Source: Petroclostridium xylanilyticum (GTDB lineage: Bacteria > Bacillota > Clostridia > SK-Y3). Taken from it: DNA of 64,000 nt. Under the pieces are notes generated by a model. It saw nothing but the letters and a program-made list of their open reading frames with translations, did not search any database and had not been told where the DNA came from. This document shows, in pieces, positions 9,196 through 19,309 of the stretch (position 1 is its first letter; the number at the start of each line of letters is the position of its first letter). A program made the translations under genes and the position numbers. The stretch lies in NCBI RefSeq assembly GCF_002252565.1, contig NZ_NPML01000029.1, positions 124,001 through 188,000 of the forward strand, given 5' to 3'.

Positions 9196-9270
9196 GTTCA
9201 CGGTTCACAGTAAAAGCTATTAAATTGTTTGCTACTATGAACCGTGAACCGTGAACTGTGAACTGTGAAC
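9196..9270. repeat. GTTCAC/GTGAAC palindromic element, copy 2
   Basis: It starts GTTCACGGTTCACAG and ends with tandem GTGAACC/GTGAACT heptamers. Its centre (GTAAAAGCTATTAAATTG) is the reverse complement of the centre of copy 1. It lies inside the long malE leader and would form a strong hairpin in the transcript. Confidence 0.75.
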
Positions 9271-9473
9271 TATATAATTATCCAAATACAAAGATTAAAT
9301 GGACTTTATATAGACTCTTAGTATTGCTAATTATCGTATGAAGAGATTATTTGATTTTATTCTAAATAATATAAAAATTTTAGCTTTTATGACAAACGTA
9401 TGCACACTTTAATTTAGATAGAAAGACTTGTGCATAAGTCTTTTTATAAATAAAAATTAGAGGAGGAATCTCA

Positions 9474-10796
9474 ATGAGCAAGAGGTCGAAAAAAGTATTG
9501 ACAATCATGTTAGTTGTTGTGCTAACTACAGTAATGACATTTGGTATGACAGGGTGCGGGAAGAAGGCAGAGGTTGAGGCTCCAAAGGAAAGAGCGGAAC
9601 AAACTCAAGCTGCGGCAACAGCAGAAAAAACTGCTGGTGAAGAAACAGGTCTTAAACCGGAACCTGGTGCAAAACTAAAAGTATGGGATTCAGAAGGTCC
9701 TGAAGGTGAATGGCTGCAAGAAGCCATTAAAAAGTTCACAGAACAATATGGTGTTGAAGTTACATATGAACCTGTCGGACACACAGATTCTACCGGCAAG
9801 TTACAGACCGATGGTCCTGCAAAACTGGGTGCGGATGTTTTCTCAGCTCCACATGACCATGTTGGTAAGCTTGTTGCATCCGGATTAATCTATCCTAACG
9901 ATGTATTAAAAGCAGAAGATTATATGGACGCTGCTGTACAGGGTACTTCCTATCAAGGCAAATGGTACGGCTATCCTATGGCAATTGAAACATATGCACT
10001 TTTCTACAATAAAGACCTTGTAAAGGAACCACCAAAGACTTTTGACGAGTTAATAGCATTTTCAAAACAGTTCAACGACGTTAAAAATAGCAAGTATGGT
10101 TTCATGATGGAAGTAGGAAATTTCTACTTTGTATATTCATTCTTAGCTGGCTATGATGGATATGTATTCGGTAAAAACGGTACCGACGTAAATGATATTG
10201 GACTAAACAGTGCAGGTGCTGTTGAAGGGGCTAAATTCCACCAGAAACTGAAAGAGATACTGCCGTTGAATACAGCCGATATTAACTACGATATCAAGAA
10301 GGGATTATTTAACGAAGGTAAGCTTGCATTCAACATTGACGGTCCGTGGGCAGTCAAAGGACACAAAGATGCAGGTGTTAACTTTGGCGTTGCTCCGCTG
10401 CCATTATTACCTAATGGTAAACATCCGGCATCATTCTCAGGTATCCGTGCATTCTATGTAAACTCTTATACTAATTATCCGAATGCTGCAAAATTACTTG
10501 CTCAGTTCCTTTCGTCAAAGGAAATGCTTACAGACAGGTTTAAATCAACAGGTCAAATACCACCTCGTAAAGATTTGTTGAGCGATACAGCTATAACAAG
10601 CGACCCAATAGCTGCTGCCTTCCTGGAGCAGGCTCAATATGCACAGGCAATGCCTAACGTGCCCGAAATGGCTTCAGTATGGGGACCAATGGGTACAGCA
10701 CTTGAAGAAAACTGGAACAAGGGCGGAGACCCAAAACCTATATTAGACAATGCAGTCAAATCAATAAAAGATGCCTTAGCTACTCAAAGCAAGTAA
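9474..10796 (+). CDS. malE: Maltose/maltodextrin ABC transporter substrate-binding lipoprotein
   Basis: The 440-residue precursor has a lipoprotein signal with lipobox MTGC and Cys28 as the lipid-attached residue, followed by a Glu/Ala-rich linker to about residue 65. The mature part is a family 1 solute-binding protein of the maltodextrin type (KLKVWDSEG, GKWYGYPMAIETYALFYNKDL, KLAFNIDGPWA, PPRKDLLSD). It captures maltose and maltodextrins outside the cell and hands them to MalF/MalG. It is the first gene of the operon, behind the promoter and operators, and is followed by a strong hairpin and a group II intron that separate it from malF. Confidence 0.92.
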   Translation: MSKRSKKVLTIMLVVVLTTVMTFGMTGCGKKAEVEAPKERAEQTQAAATAEKTAGEETGLKPEPGAKLKVWDSEGPEGEWLQEAIKKFTEQYGVEVTYEPVGHTDSTGKLQTDGPAKLGADVFSAPHDHVGKLVASGLIYPNDVLKAEDYMDAAVQGTSYQGKWYGYPMAIETYALFYNKDLVKEPPKTFDELIAFSKQFNDVKNSKYGFMMEVGNFYFVYSFLAGYDGYVFGKNGTDVNDIGLNSAGAVEGAKFHQKLKEILPLNTADINYDIKKGLFNEGKLAFNIDGPWAVKGHKDAGVNFGVAPLPLLPNGKHPASFSGIRAFYVNSYTNYPNAAKLLAQFLSSKEMLTDRFKSTGQIPPRKDLLSDTAITSDPIAAAFLEQAQYAQAMPNVPEMASVWGPMGTALEENWNKGGDPKPILDNAVKSIKDALATQSK

Positions 10797-10812
10797 ATCT
10801 TTTACAACTTGG

Positions 10813-10846
10813 ATATAGACAATGGCAGACCCGCCATTGTCTATAT
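10813..10846 (+). terminator. Hairpin behind malE; intron insertion target
   Basis: ATATAGACAATGGC (10813-10826) pairs perfectly with GCCATTGTCTATAT (10833-10846) over 14 bp with a 6-base loop. Such a hairpin after the binding-protein gene usually limits read-through to the permease genes. The intron starts 2 bases after the stem, as expected for bacterial class C introns. Confidence 0.75.
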
Positions 10847-11269
10847 TAGTGCGCCCGGCATGGGCGATAACTAGGCGGTGAAAGTCCGCTGTGGGCTTGG
10901 TAGTGGGAACCACTAGCTGAACCGCAAGGGTGTCCATCGCGAGGTGGAATCTGAAGGAAGTGGTAGGCAAAATCTCGGTCTGATGAACAAAAACCAGATA
11001 AGAGGCTGAATTGGGGCGGACGAGTTTGCTAAACAAAACGAAGTCCAACACTACCCGAACTCCATACAGTAAATCTGGCAGATAGACGAGATGAAGGTTA
11101 TCGTTCTTACCCGGGGAGGTCTCAAGGACGAGTCATTAAAGTGAACTCCGAAATGACAACCCATACAGTGATGTATGGCTGAACCTTGAGAAGTCAGCAG
11201 AGGTCATAGTACTTATCTAGTCATGAATAGATAAGGAAGGACCGAACATTAGGAGGTTTTGGAAATCTT

Positions 11270-12676
11270 ATGAACTCGAAAGATATGCAAAGACTGCAGA
11301 CAACTCAACAAAGAGGCTATCCGCTCAATCAAGAAATGGAATTTCAAGAGACAGCGGAAGTGCATAGTATATCATCGGCGTCAAAAGATAGAAGAAACAA
11401 TGTACAAAGATACACCAGTAATCTGCTTGAAATGATACTAGACCGAGAAAACATGAAAGAAGCATACAAGCGAGTAGTTGCAAATAAAGGAAGCCATGGA
11501 GTCGATGGGATGGAAGTAGATGAACTTCTACCGTATCTCAAAGAAAACTGGCCGACCATAAAGCAACAATTACTGGAAGGAAAGTATAAACCACAACCAG
11601 TGCTGAGAGTAGAAATACCAAAACCAGATGGAGGAACAAGACTACTAGGAATACCTACAGTACTAGACAGACTAATACAACAAGCAATAGCCCAAATACT
11701 AAGTGGAATATACGACCATACATTCTCGGAAAATAGCTATGGATTCAGACCAGGACGCAGTGCAAAAGATGCAGTAACAGCCGCAGAAGTATATATAAAC
11801 GAAGGATGCACATGGGTAGTAGATATAGACTTAGAAAAGTTCTTTGACAGAGTAAACCACGACATACTGATGACTAAATTAGAAAAGCGGATAGGAGACA
11901 AAAGAGTACTGAAGCTGATACGAAGATACTTAGAATCAGGAGTAATGATAAATGGAATCAAAGTAGCAACAGAAGAAGGGACACCACAAGGAGGGCCATT
12001 AAGTCCGCTATTAGCAAACATAATGTTAGATGAACTAGACAAAGAACTAGAAAGAAGAGGGCATAAATTCTGTCGGTATGCAGATGATTGCAACATATAC
12101 GTAAAAAGCAGGTCAGCAGGAAACAGAGTAATGAAAAGCATAAAGAAATTCATAGAAACCAAATTAAAACTAAAAGTCAATGAAGCAAAAAGTGCTGTAG
12201 ATAGACCATGGAAAAGAAAGTTCTTAGGATTCTCGTTTTACACAAAAGAAAACGAAGTAAGAATAAGAATCCATGAAAAATCCATCAAAAGGCTTAAGGA
12301 AAAAGTAAGAGAAATAACCAATCGAAACAAGGGAATAAGTATGGAATATAGAATACGTAGATTGAATCAGATAACGACAGGATGGGTTAACTACTTTGGA
12401 TTAGCAGATGCGAAAAGAATAATGAAAGCCCTTGACGAATGGATAAGGCGTAGACTAAGAGCATGTATATGGAAACAATGGAAGAAGATAAAAACAAAAT
12501 ACGATAATCTAGTAAAATTAGGATTAGAAAAACAGAAAGCCTGGATATACGCTAATACGAGAAAAGGCTACTGGAGAATATCCAATAGCCAAATACTCAA
12601 TATGACTCTTACAAATAAATACTTCGAAGACATAGGTTACAAGAGTTTATCAAAGAGGTATCTAATTGTACATTAA
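11270..12676 (+). CDS. ltrA: Group II intron reverse transcriptase/maturase
   Basis: The 468-residue protein has the retroviral-type reverse transcriptase domain (about 80-310) with YGFRPGRSA, TPQGGPLSPLL and the catalytic YADD at residues 270-273. A maturase (GIIM) domain follows (about 325-430, with GWVNYFGLA and RRLRACIWKQWKKIKT). No HNH endonuclease is visible at the C-terminus, which ends about 10 residues after SLSKRYLI. It splices the host intron and drives its mobility. The reading frame is intact, so the intron may be active. GGAGG lies 13 bases before the ATG. Confidence 0.95.
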   Translation: MNSKDMQRLQTTQQRGYPLNQEMEFQETAEVHSISSASKDRRNNVQRYTSNLLEMILDRENMKEAYKRVVANKGSHGVDGMEVDELLPYLKENWPTIKQQLLEGKYKPQPVLRVEIPKPDGGTRLLGIPTVLDRLIQQAIAQILSGIYDHTFSENSYGFRPGRSAKDAVTAAEVYINEGCTWVVDIDLEKFFDRVNHDILMTKLEKRIGDKRVLKLIRRYLESGVMINGIKVATEEGTPQGGPLSPLLANIMLDELDKELERRGHKFCRYADDCNIYVKSRSAGNRVMKSIKKFIETKLKLKVNEAKSAVDRPWKRKFLGFSFYTKENEVRIRIHEKSIKRLKEKVREITNRNKGISMEYRIRRLNQITTGWVNYFGLADAKRIMKALDEWIRRRLRACIWKQWKKIKTKYDNLVKLGLEKQKAWIYANTRKGYWRISNSQILNMTLTNKYFEDIGYKSLSKRYLIVH

Positions 12677-12683
12677 ATCTTAA

Positions 12684-12762
12684 TGAACCGCCGTATACCG
12701 AACGGTACGTACGGTGGTGTGAGAGGACGCTGAATAAAATAATTATTCAGCTTCTACTCGAT
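12684..12762 (+). ncRNA. Intron domains V and VI
   Basis: Domain V is GAACCGCCGTATACCG and its complement ending GTGTGAGAGG. Domain VI is a stem made by CTGAATAA and TTATTCAG (12730-12750), followed by the 3' splice boundary CTACTCGAT. Confidence 0.8.
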
Positions 12763-12893
12763 TATATGACTGATACAGAACTATACATCTTCTATCTTAA
12801 TCAAAAGTATATATGAATAAATATTTAACAATACAAAAATTAGATATGCAGAAATTAAATTAAAACGCTACTTTTAGAAGGGTGTGAATAAGC

Positions 12894-14195
12894 GTGAACA
12901 ATCATTCAGAAAAAGCAGGAGTCTTGTCCATCCTGTTCATGGGGTTGGGACAGTTATATAATAAGCAGTATTTTAAGGGGTTTTTCTTTGCACTGATAGA
13001 GATATTCTTCATTATATTGATGTTACCATTTACAGTAAAAAGTTTAAGAGGGCTTATTACCCTGGGAGATACACCTCAAAAAATGGTAAATGGTAAAATC
13101 ATACAAGGTGACCATTCTATTTTTTTAATGGTTTTTGGTATAATTTCTTTACTGGTCCTTTTTATATTTGCAGTAATCTATGTCATTAATGTAAAAGACG
13201 CGTTCAGAGTGGGCATGTTAAGGGATGAGGGCAAAAAGCCGAATAATATCAGGGATTCCCTGCATGTTTTATATGATAGAGGGTTTCCTTATCTTTTACT
13301 AACACCTGCAGCTATCTTTACCCTCTTTTTAACGGTATTGCCTTTAATATTCGGAATAATGATAGCTTTTACAAATTATTCTAGCCCCAATCATCTTCCG
13401 CCAAGGTCTCTTGTTGATTGGGTAGGTTTTGAAAATTTTATTAATTTATTCAAATTGCCATCTCTTAGCCGTACTTTTTTTGGTGTGGCATTGTGGACAG
13501 TTACATGGGCAGTACTCGCAACGGTAACAACATTTTTTGTGGGATTGTTCTTTGCTGTACTTATTAACTCAAATGGCATAGTCTTAAAAAAATTCTGGCG
13601 TACCATATATATACTTCCCTGGGCTGTACCGGGATTTATATCTATTCTCATCATGCGTAACATGTTTAATGGACAGTTCGGTCCCATAAACAAATACCTG
13701 CAGGCAATAGGTATTAATCCTATTCCCTGGTTTGCAGACCCTACATGGGCTAAAATTACCTGTATATTGGTAAATTTATGGTTTGGCTTTCCCTATTATA
13801 TGGCATTAATGTCCGGGGTTATAACAGGCATATCAAAGGACCTTTATGAAGCAGCATCAATCGAAGGTGCCAGTGCTAGGCAGCAGTTCTGGAAAATAAC
13901 CTTGCCTATGGTTCTGTTTGCTACAGCTCCTTTGCTTATTATGGGTTTCGCATATAATTTTAACAACTTTACACTTATTTATCTGTTAACAAGTGGAAAT
14001 CCCACAAATGCTACCTATAATTTTGCCGGACATACTGATATACTTTTGTCATGGCTATACAAGCTGACTCTTGAACAGAACCAATTCCATATGGCATCAG
14101 TAGTTTCAATTTTAATCTTTATAGTAATAGCAATTATCTCAGTCATAAACTTTAGAAATACAAGGTCTTTCAAAGAGGAGGATATGATACAATGA
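12894..14195 (+). CDS. malF: Maltodextrin ABC transporter permease MalF
   Basis: The 433-residue membrane protein starts with GTG behind AGAAGGGTG. It has two N-terminal membrane helices and a loop (residues 1-130) in front of the six-helix transporter core. The EAA loop, which contacts the ATPase, is EAASIEGASARQQFWKITLP near residues 320-340. It forms the membrane channel with MalG. The gene lies 131 bases behind the group II intron; without splicing it would be about 2.1 kb from malE. No ATPase gene is in the operon. Confidence 0.93.
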   Translation: MNNHSEKAGVLSILFMGLGQLYNKQYFKGFFFALIEIFFIILMLPFTVKSLRGLITLGDTPQKMVNGKIIQGDHSIFLMVFGIISLLVLFIFAVIYVINVKDAFRVGMLRDEGKKPNNIRDSLHVLYDRGFPYLLLTPAAIFTLFLTVLPLIFGIMIAFTNYSSPNHLPPRSLVDWVGFENFINLFKLPSLSRTFFGVALWTVTWAVLATVTTFFVGLFFAVLINSNGIVLKKFWRTIYILPWAVPGFISILIMRNMFNGQFGPINKYLQAIGINPIPWFADPTWAKITCILVNLWFGFPYYMALMSGVITGISKDLYEAASIEGASARQQFWKITLPMVLFATAPLLIMGFAYNFNNFTLIYLLTSGNPTNATYNFAGHTDILLSWLYKLTLEQNQFHMASVVSILIFIVIAIISVINFRNTRSFKEEDMIQ

Positions 14196-15031
14196 GTGCT
14201 AAAGGATTTAAAGGCAGGTTTGTAAGAGTGTTTATTTATATTCTGCTGACTTTGACAGCTATAACATCTATTTATCCCATTATCTGGATTATTATGTCAT
14301 CCTTTAATCCTGGTACGGCATTGTATTCTACAACACTTATACCCAAGAAATTCACTCTTGCCCATTATACCGAGCTTTTTGTCAAGAAGCAGTTTGGATT
14401 ATGGTATATGAACACTTTGAAAATTGCCTTTTTTACCATGCTTTTATCTGTTATTCTGGTTGTTGCAACTGCTTATGCGTTGTCACAGTTCAGGTTTAAA
14501 GGACGCCGTTTTGGACTTATGACCATGCTTGTACTCCAAGCATTTCCGGGATTTATGACAATGATTGCAGTTTACCTGCTGCTTCTTCAGCTCAATTTGC
14601 TTGATACTCATTTAGGATTGATTCTTGTCTATTCAGGAGGTGCCATACCAGGAGGTGCCTGGCTGGTAAAGGGATATTTTGACGGTATCCCCCGTTCGCT
14701 GCCCGAAGCGGCTAAGATTGACGGTGCCGGCAATATGACCATATTTCTGAAAGTGATGATGCCATTGTCTATGCCTATCCTTACCTTTATTGCATTATCG
14801 AATTTCATAGCTCCCTGGATGGATTTTATACTGGCACGTCTTGTGCTGCGTTCTGCTGATAAGAAGACGCTTGCTATCGGACTTTATGAAATGGTTACGG
14901 GCAGGATGAATACAGAGTTTACAATGTTTGCCGCAGGTGCGGTTATGGTTGCAATACCGATAACTATACTGTTTATGTTCCTGCAGAAGTACATTATCCA
15001 GGGTCTTACCGAAGGTGCGTCAAAAAGTTGA
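14192..15031 (+). CDS. malG: Maltodextrin ABC transporter permease MalG
   Basis: The 279-residue product has six membrane helices and the EAA motif EAAKIDGAGNMTIFLKVMMP near residues 171-190, ending with the family tail QKYIIQGLTEGA. It pairs with MalF. Its ATG overlaps the malF stop by 4 bases, so translation is coupled. The transport ATPase must come from elsewhere, as in Bacillus and many Clostridia where one MsmX-type ATPase serves several sugar importers. Confidence 0.94.
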   Translation: MSAKGFKGRFVRVFIYILLTLTAITSIYPIIWIIMSSFNPGTALYSTTLIPKKFTLAHYTELFVKKQFGLWYMNTLKIAFFTMLLSVILVVATAYALSQFRFKGRRFGLMTMLVLQAFPGFMTMIAVYLLLLQLNLLDTHLGLILVYSGGAIPGGAWLVKGYFDGIPRSLPEAAKIDGAGNMTIFLKVMMPLSMPILTFIALSNFIAPWMDFILARLVLRSADKKTLAIGLYEMVTGRMNTEFTMFAAGAVMVAIPITILFMFLQKYIIQGLTEGASKS

Positions 15032-15103
15032 TGCAGCTCACCCCCCAATATAATGTATTAAATGCGATATATAACAGTAGATTATTTTAAGGAGTGTATT
15101 TTA

Positions 15104-16852
15104 ATGATAAAAGAAGCAATTTTCCATAGATCTGACATACCTTATGCCTTTGCGGTAGGTCCCAATCAGCTTAAGGTACGAATAAGAGCAAAAATTAACG
15201 ATCTAGTACAATGTTTTATACTTTATGATGACCGTTATGAGCCTGCAGGAACTGAAGAGATGATACCTATGCGCAAGGTAGCTTCAGATGAGCTGTTTGA
15301 TTATTTTGAAGCAATTATTGAGATATCTACAAGGCGTCCTCGGTATCAATTTTATCTAAGAGATAAAGAGGGGTTTGATGTCTGGTATGGAGAAAAGGGG
15401 TTTGCTTCTGAAGCAAAGGATGCAGGAGTTTTCCAATTCCCTTACATTTGCGATAAGGATATTTACACAATTCCCGATTGGGTCACAGATGCTGTTGTAT
15501 ACCAGATATTTCCCGAACGCTTTTATAATGGGGATAAAAAGAACGACCCTGAGAAAGTCCATAAGTGGGGTGAACCTCCAAAGGCCGATACCTTTTTTGG
15601 GGGGGACTTAAAAGGCATTATTGAAAAGTTACCTTATTTAAGTGAGCTTGGAATCAATACAATATACCTGACACCTGTTTTTCAGTCTCCATCTACCCAC
15701 AAATATGATACTACCGATTATTATATGATTGATCCCCATTTTGGAGATATTGAAACATGTAAGGAATTAGTAAACGAATGCCATAAAATAGGAATTCGTG
15801 TAATTTTGGATGCTGTTTTTAATCACTGTGGATATGATTTCTTTGCTTTTCAGGATGTGATTAAAAACGGGAAAAAATCAAAATATGTAGATTGGTTCAA
15901 TGTTTATAGTTTTCCGGTGAAGAAGAGCCCTAAACCCAATTACGAAACCTTTGCCAAAGATGTCTGGAGCATGCCGAAATTAATGACACGGAATCCTGAA
16001 GTCAGGGAATATTTGCTGGGTGTGGCAAGGTACTGGATAGAAGAAGTCGGAATAGACGGCTGGAGGCTTGATGTATCTAATGAGATAGACCATGACTTCT
16101 GGAGGGCATTTCGTAAGGTGGTGAAACAGGCTAACCCTGAAGCACTAATCATAGGAGAGATCTGGCATGATGCTGGTCCATGGCTTCGTGGAGATGAATA
16201 TGATTCAGTGATGAATTACCTATTCCGGGATGCAGTAATAGATTTCTTTGCTAAAAAGTCAATTGGCATTAGTACCTTTGATGCACGTTTAGCCAAAACA
16301 CGAATGATATACCCGGACCAGGCAACTTATGCAATGTTTAATTTACTTGACAGTCATGACACAGAACGTTTTCTTACTACATGTGAAGAAAAAGAAGAAC
16401 AACTTCGCCTTGCAGTCCTTTTTCAGATGACCTATATTGGAATGCCAATGATTTACTATGGGGATGAAATAGGAATGGTAGGTGAAAATGACCCTGACTG
16501 CCGACGTACTATGATCTGGGATGAGAAAAAGCAAAACAAGGAACTATTACAGTTTTATAAGAAACTGTTGCAAATTCGAAACAAGTTCACAGCTCTCCGT
16601 AAAGGGGAGTTCTATACCTGGGTGAAAGACCCTTTAACCAATGTATATGGATATTTACGTAAACATGAAGATGAAACTGTGGCAATTCTTATAAATAATG
16701 GATTGAAAGAGAGGACTGTGGAAGTAGACGTAGATTGGCTGCCTGAAAACGTAGTTAACTTGAAGGACCAACTTAGTGGAGAGAGTTATCCGATAAAGGG
16801 GAAAAAGTTGTCGCTTGTATTACCTGCGTATGGAGCCGTGATATTGGCGTAA
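15104..16852 (+). CDS. Intracellular neopullulanase/cyclomaltodextrinase (GH13_20 type)
   Basis: The 582-residue enzyme has an N-terminal starch-binding-like domain (about 1-120, CBM34 type), then the GH13 barrel with catalytic Asp323 (GWRLDVSN), Glu352 (IIGEIW) and Asp419 (DSHDTER), and a C-terminal beta domain. There is no signal peptide, so it acts in the cytoplasm on imported maltodextrins or cyclodextrins, giving mainly maltose and glucose. The frame is open from 15062, but the ATG at 15104 is chosen because AAGGAG lies 9 bases upstream. Neopullulanase, cyclomaltodextrinase and maltogenic amylase cannot be told apart by sequence. Confidence 0.87.
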   Translation: MIKEAIFHRSDIPYAFAVGPNQLKVRIRAKINDLVQCFILYDDRYEPAGTEEMIPMRKVASDELFDYFEAIIEISTRRPRYQFYLRDKEGFDVWYGEKGFASEAKDAGVFQFPYICDKDIYTIPDWVTDAVVYQIFPERFYNGDKKNDPEKVHKWGEPPKADTFFGGDLKGIIEKLPYLSELGINTIYLTPVFQSPSTHKYDTTDYYMIDPHFGDIETCKELVNECHKIGIRVILDAVFNHCGYDFFAFQDVIKNGKKSKYVDWFNVYSFPVKKSPKPNYETFAKDVWSMPKLMTRNPEVREYLLGVARYWIEEVGIDGWRLDVSNEIDHDFWRAFRKVVKQANPEALIIGEIWHDAGPWLRGDEYDSVMNYLFRDAVIDFFAKKSIGISTFDARLAKTRMIYPDQATYAMFNLLDSHDTERFLTTCEEKEEQLRLAVLFQMTYIGMPMIYYGDEIGMVGENDPDCRRTMIWDEKKQNKELLQFYKKLLQIRNKFTALRKGEFYTWVKDPLTNVYGYLRKHEDETVAILINNGLKERTVEVDVDWLPENVVNLKDQLSGESYPIKGKKLSLVLPAYGAVILA

Positions 16853-16890
16853 GAATGTTCATTATAAATTTTTTAATGGAGGGAATTGTT

Positions 16891-19203
16891 TTGATTGATA
16901 AATTTATAGCTGACGAATGGAAGATTATAGAAGAAGGATTTGATCCAAAGACAAATAGATTTTCCGAAAGTATATTCAGTCTTGGCAATGAACATATGGG
17001 TTTAAGAGGAAACTTTGAAGAAGGCTATTCCGGAGATAGCCTGCAGGGAACCTATGTAGCAGGAATTTATTATCCTGACAAGACAAGAGTAGGCTGGTGG
17101 AAAATTGGGTATCCGGAATTTTTTGCCAAGGTCATTAATTCAACCAATTGGATTGGAATAGATGTTGAAATTGATGGAAATAAGCTTGATTTGGCCCATT
17201 GTAATGTAAAAGACTTTAAAAGAGTATTGGATATGAAAGAAGGGACGTTAACCCGTACATTTACCTGGATAGGTGATGAAGGTAAAGAAACTTCTTTTGT
17301 AATTAAACGATTTTTAAGTATGGCAGAAAACAATATTGCTTGTATCTCAATTGCTGCCACACCATTAAATTACAGCGGGACATTCTCTTTTACTCCTTAC
17401 CTTGATGGTGACGTATCCAATGAAGATTCCAATTATGGGGAAAAATTCTGGGAAGAAGTAAACCGAAATGTAAATAGCAATGAAGCATTATTAACCATGA
17501 AGACTAAAAAAACCGGGTTTATACTTTCAACAGCTATGGATACAAAATTGATACTGGATCCAGAAGAGATAACTGTAGAAAAAAAATTAATGTCGGAAAA
17601 ATTAGCCTCAAAAGAAAAATATGTAGGTTATAAGTTGGAAATTCCGGTTGAACAAGGTTGCAGGATTGAAATTCAAAAATTTGTCTCTGTATGTACATCT
17701 AGGGACTATGAGGAAGATATTTTGGAAAAAATAACACTGGATAAACTTAGATCAGCCACTCAAAAGGGGTATGAAGAACTATTCAAAGAACACTGCGAGG
17801 TAATGGAAAGAAAATGGGAAGATAGCGATGTAGTAATAGAAGGGGATGTCAAAGCACAGCAGGGGATTCGATATAATATTTTTCAACTCAATCAGACCTA
17901 TACGGGAAAAGACCCAAGACTCAATATCGGTCCTAAGGGTTTTACAGGCGAGAAATATGGTGGAAGTACCTACTGGGATACCGAAGCATTTTGTTTCCCG
18001 TTTTACTTGTATACCAATGAAAATGTTGCAAGAAACCTTCTGTACTATAGATATTTGCATTTAGAGAGGGCAAAGGAAAATGCAAGAAAGTTAGGGTTTA
18101 AGGGTGCACTCTATCCAATGGTGACTATGGATGGACAGGAATGCCATAATGAATGGGAAATTACATTTGAAGAGATACACAGAAATGCAGCCATTGCTTA
18201 TGCAATTTACAATTATACCAATTATACCGGAGACAGGTCATATCTCTTCCAGTATGGAATAGAAGTCTTGGTTGAAACCAGCAGGTTCTGGGCCGACAGA
18301 GTAAATTATAATCCTCGTAAAGATAAATACATGATTTTAGGAGTAACCGGTCCAAACGAATATGAGAATAATGTCAATAACAACTGGTATACCAACACCA
18401 TGGCAGCATGGAACCTTGAATATACATTGGCATCTCTGGATGAAATAAAAAAGAATGATGAAAAGAGATATCATGAATTAATGACAAAATTACAGTTGAA
18501 GCAAGATGAATTATCGAAGTGGCAGGATATTATTGAAAAGATGTACTATCCCTATGTAGAAGAACTCGGGATATTTGAGCAGAATGATTTATATATGGAT
18601 AAGGAACAAATGCTTGTAAAAGATTTACCACCGGAGGTGCTTCCTCTTAACAAGCACTGGTCATGGGATAGAATATTGCGCTCATGCTTTATTAAGCAGG
18701 CCGATGTCATCCAGGGAATTTATTTTTTACCGGAACGGTTTGATGTAGAATGTACAAAAAGAAATTTTGATTTTTATGAACCAAGGACGGTACACGAATC
18801 ATCCCTTTCACCAAGTATTTATTCCATTGTTGCAAGCCGAATCGGGTATGAAGAAAAAGCATATGAACTGTATTTGAGAACAGCGAGGCTGGACCTTGAC
18901 AACTATAATGACGATACCGATGATGGTGTCCATCTTACCAGTATGGCAGGGACCTGGGCTGCTATTGTACAAGGGTTTGCCGGAGTGAATGTAATAAATG
19001 GAAAACTTTGCTTAAATCCGTATGTACCGGAGCAGTGGGAGTCTTACTCTTTTAAAATAACTTTCCGAGGAAGAAAGCTAAAAATATATGTTCACAAAAA
19101 ACAAGTTATAGTTGAACAACTCTCAGGAGAGCCTGTGTCAATAAATGTATTTGATAAAGAATATCTGTCTCAAACAGGTAATGATATATCGGTGAAAATA
19201 TAA
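16891..19203 (+). CDS. GH65 glycoside phosphorylase, probably maltose phosphorylase
   Basis: I place the start at the TTG at 16891, behind GGAGGG; the frame is open from 16855. The 770-residue product has the GH65 N-terminal beta-sandwich (FSLGNEHMGLRGNFEEGYSG), the helical barrel with QECHNEWEIT near residues 416-425 carrying the catalytic Glu (about 421), KHWSWDRILR, and VHESSLSPS for phosphate binding. It would convert maltose and phosphate to beta-glucose 1-phosphate and glucose. The enzyme needs a beta-phosphoglucomutase partner, which is not in this window. The mal context favours maltose over trehalose or kojibiose, but that is inference. Confidence 0.82.
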   Translation: MIDKFIADEWKIIEEGFDPKTNRFSESIFSLGNEHMGLRGNFEEGYSGDSLQGTYVAGIYYPDKTRVGWWKIGYPEFFAKVINSTNWIGIDVEIDGNKLDLAHCNVKDFKRVLDMKEGTLTRTFTWIGDEGKETSFVIKRFLSMAENNIACISIAATPLNYSGTFSFTPYLDGDVSNEDSNYGEKFWEEVNRNVNSNEALLTMKTKKTGFILSTAMDTKLILDPEEITVEKKLMSEKLASKEKYVGYKLEIPVEQGCRIEIQKFVSVCTSRDYEEDILEKITLDKLRSATQKGYEELFKEHCEVMERKWEDSDVVIEGDVKAQQGIRYNIFQLNQTYTGKDPRLNIGPKGFTGEKYGGSTYWDTEAFCFPFYLYTNENVARNLLYYRYLHLERAKENARKLGFKGALYPMVTMDGQECHNEWEITFEEIHRNAAIAYAIYNYTNYTGDRSYLFQYGIEVLVETSRFWADRVNYNPRKDKYMILGVTGPNEYENNVNNNWYTNTMAAWNLEYTLASLDEIKKNDEKRYHELMTKLQLKQDELSKWQDIIEKMYYPYVEELGIFEQNDLYMDKEQMLVKDLPPEVLPLNKHWSWDRILRSCFIKQADVIQGIYFLPERFDVECTKRNFDFYEPRTVHESSLSPSIYSIVASRIGYEEKAYELYLRTARLDLDNYNDDTDDGVHLTSMAGTWAAIVQGFAGVNVINGKLCLNPYVPEQWESYSFKITFRGRKLKIYVHKKQVIVEQLSGEPVSINVFDKEYLSQTGNDISVKI

Positions 19204-19309
19204 CTAAAAGGAAGAAGTGAAATGGGATTACAAGTGGAAGAAGTATTAATTACTGTCATATTGCTATTTGACACAAATATTGTTGAATAGCCAATAGGAG
19301 GTAAAACAT

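Larger units (their letters stand above)
8860..9473 (+). other. malR-malE intergenic region with long malE leader
   Basis: It contains one strong promoter, two LacI-type operators and a GTTCAC/GTGAAC palindrome. The predicted transcript start near 8957 leaves a 5' untranslated region of about 515 bases. The stretch 9030-9195 and the stretch 9275-9460 are AT-rich and show nothing I can identify. GGAGGAATCTCA is the malE ribosome site. Confidence 0.6.
10849..12762 (+). mobile_element. Group II intron, bacterial class C type
   Basis: The 5' end is GTGCGCCCGGC (GUGYG-type boundary), with a structured region containing GGTGAAAGTCC to about 11260, then the intron-encoded protein, domain V at about 12684-12726 and domain VI ending in CTACTCGAT at 12762. 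The element follows a stable stem-loop by 2 bases and encodes a reverse transcriptase without a visible endonuclease domain; both are class C traits. It is in the sense orientation between malE and malF, so splicing would restore the operon transcript. Boundaries are set by motif and may be off by a few bases. Confidence 0.85.

Noticed and set aside
10776-11051. Minus-strand 91-codon frame
   Set aside because: It lies in the structured 5' RNA part of the group II intron and has no ribosome site.
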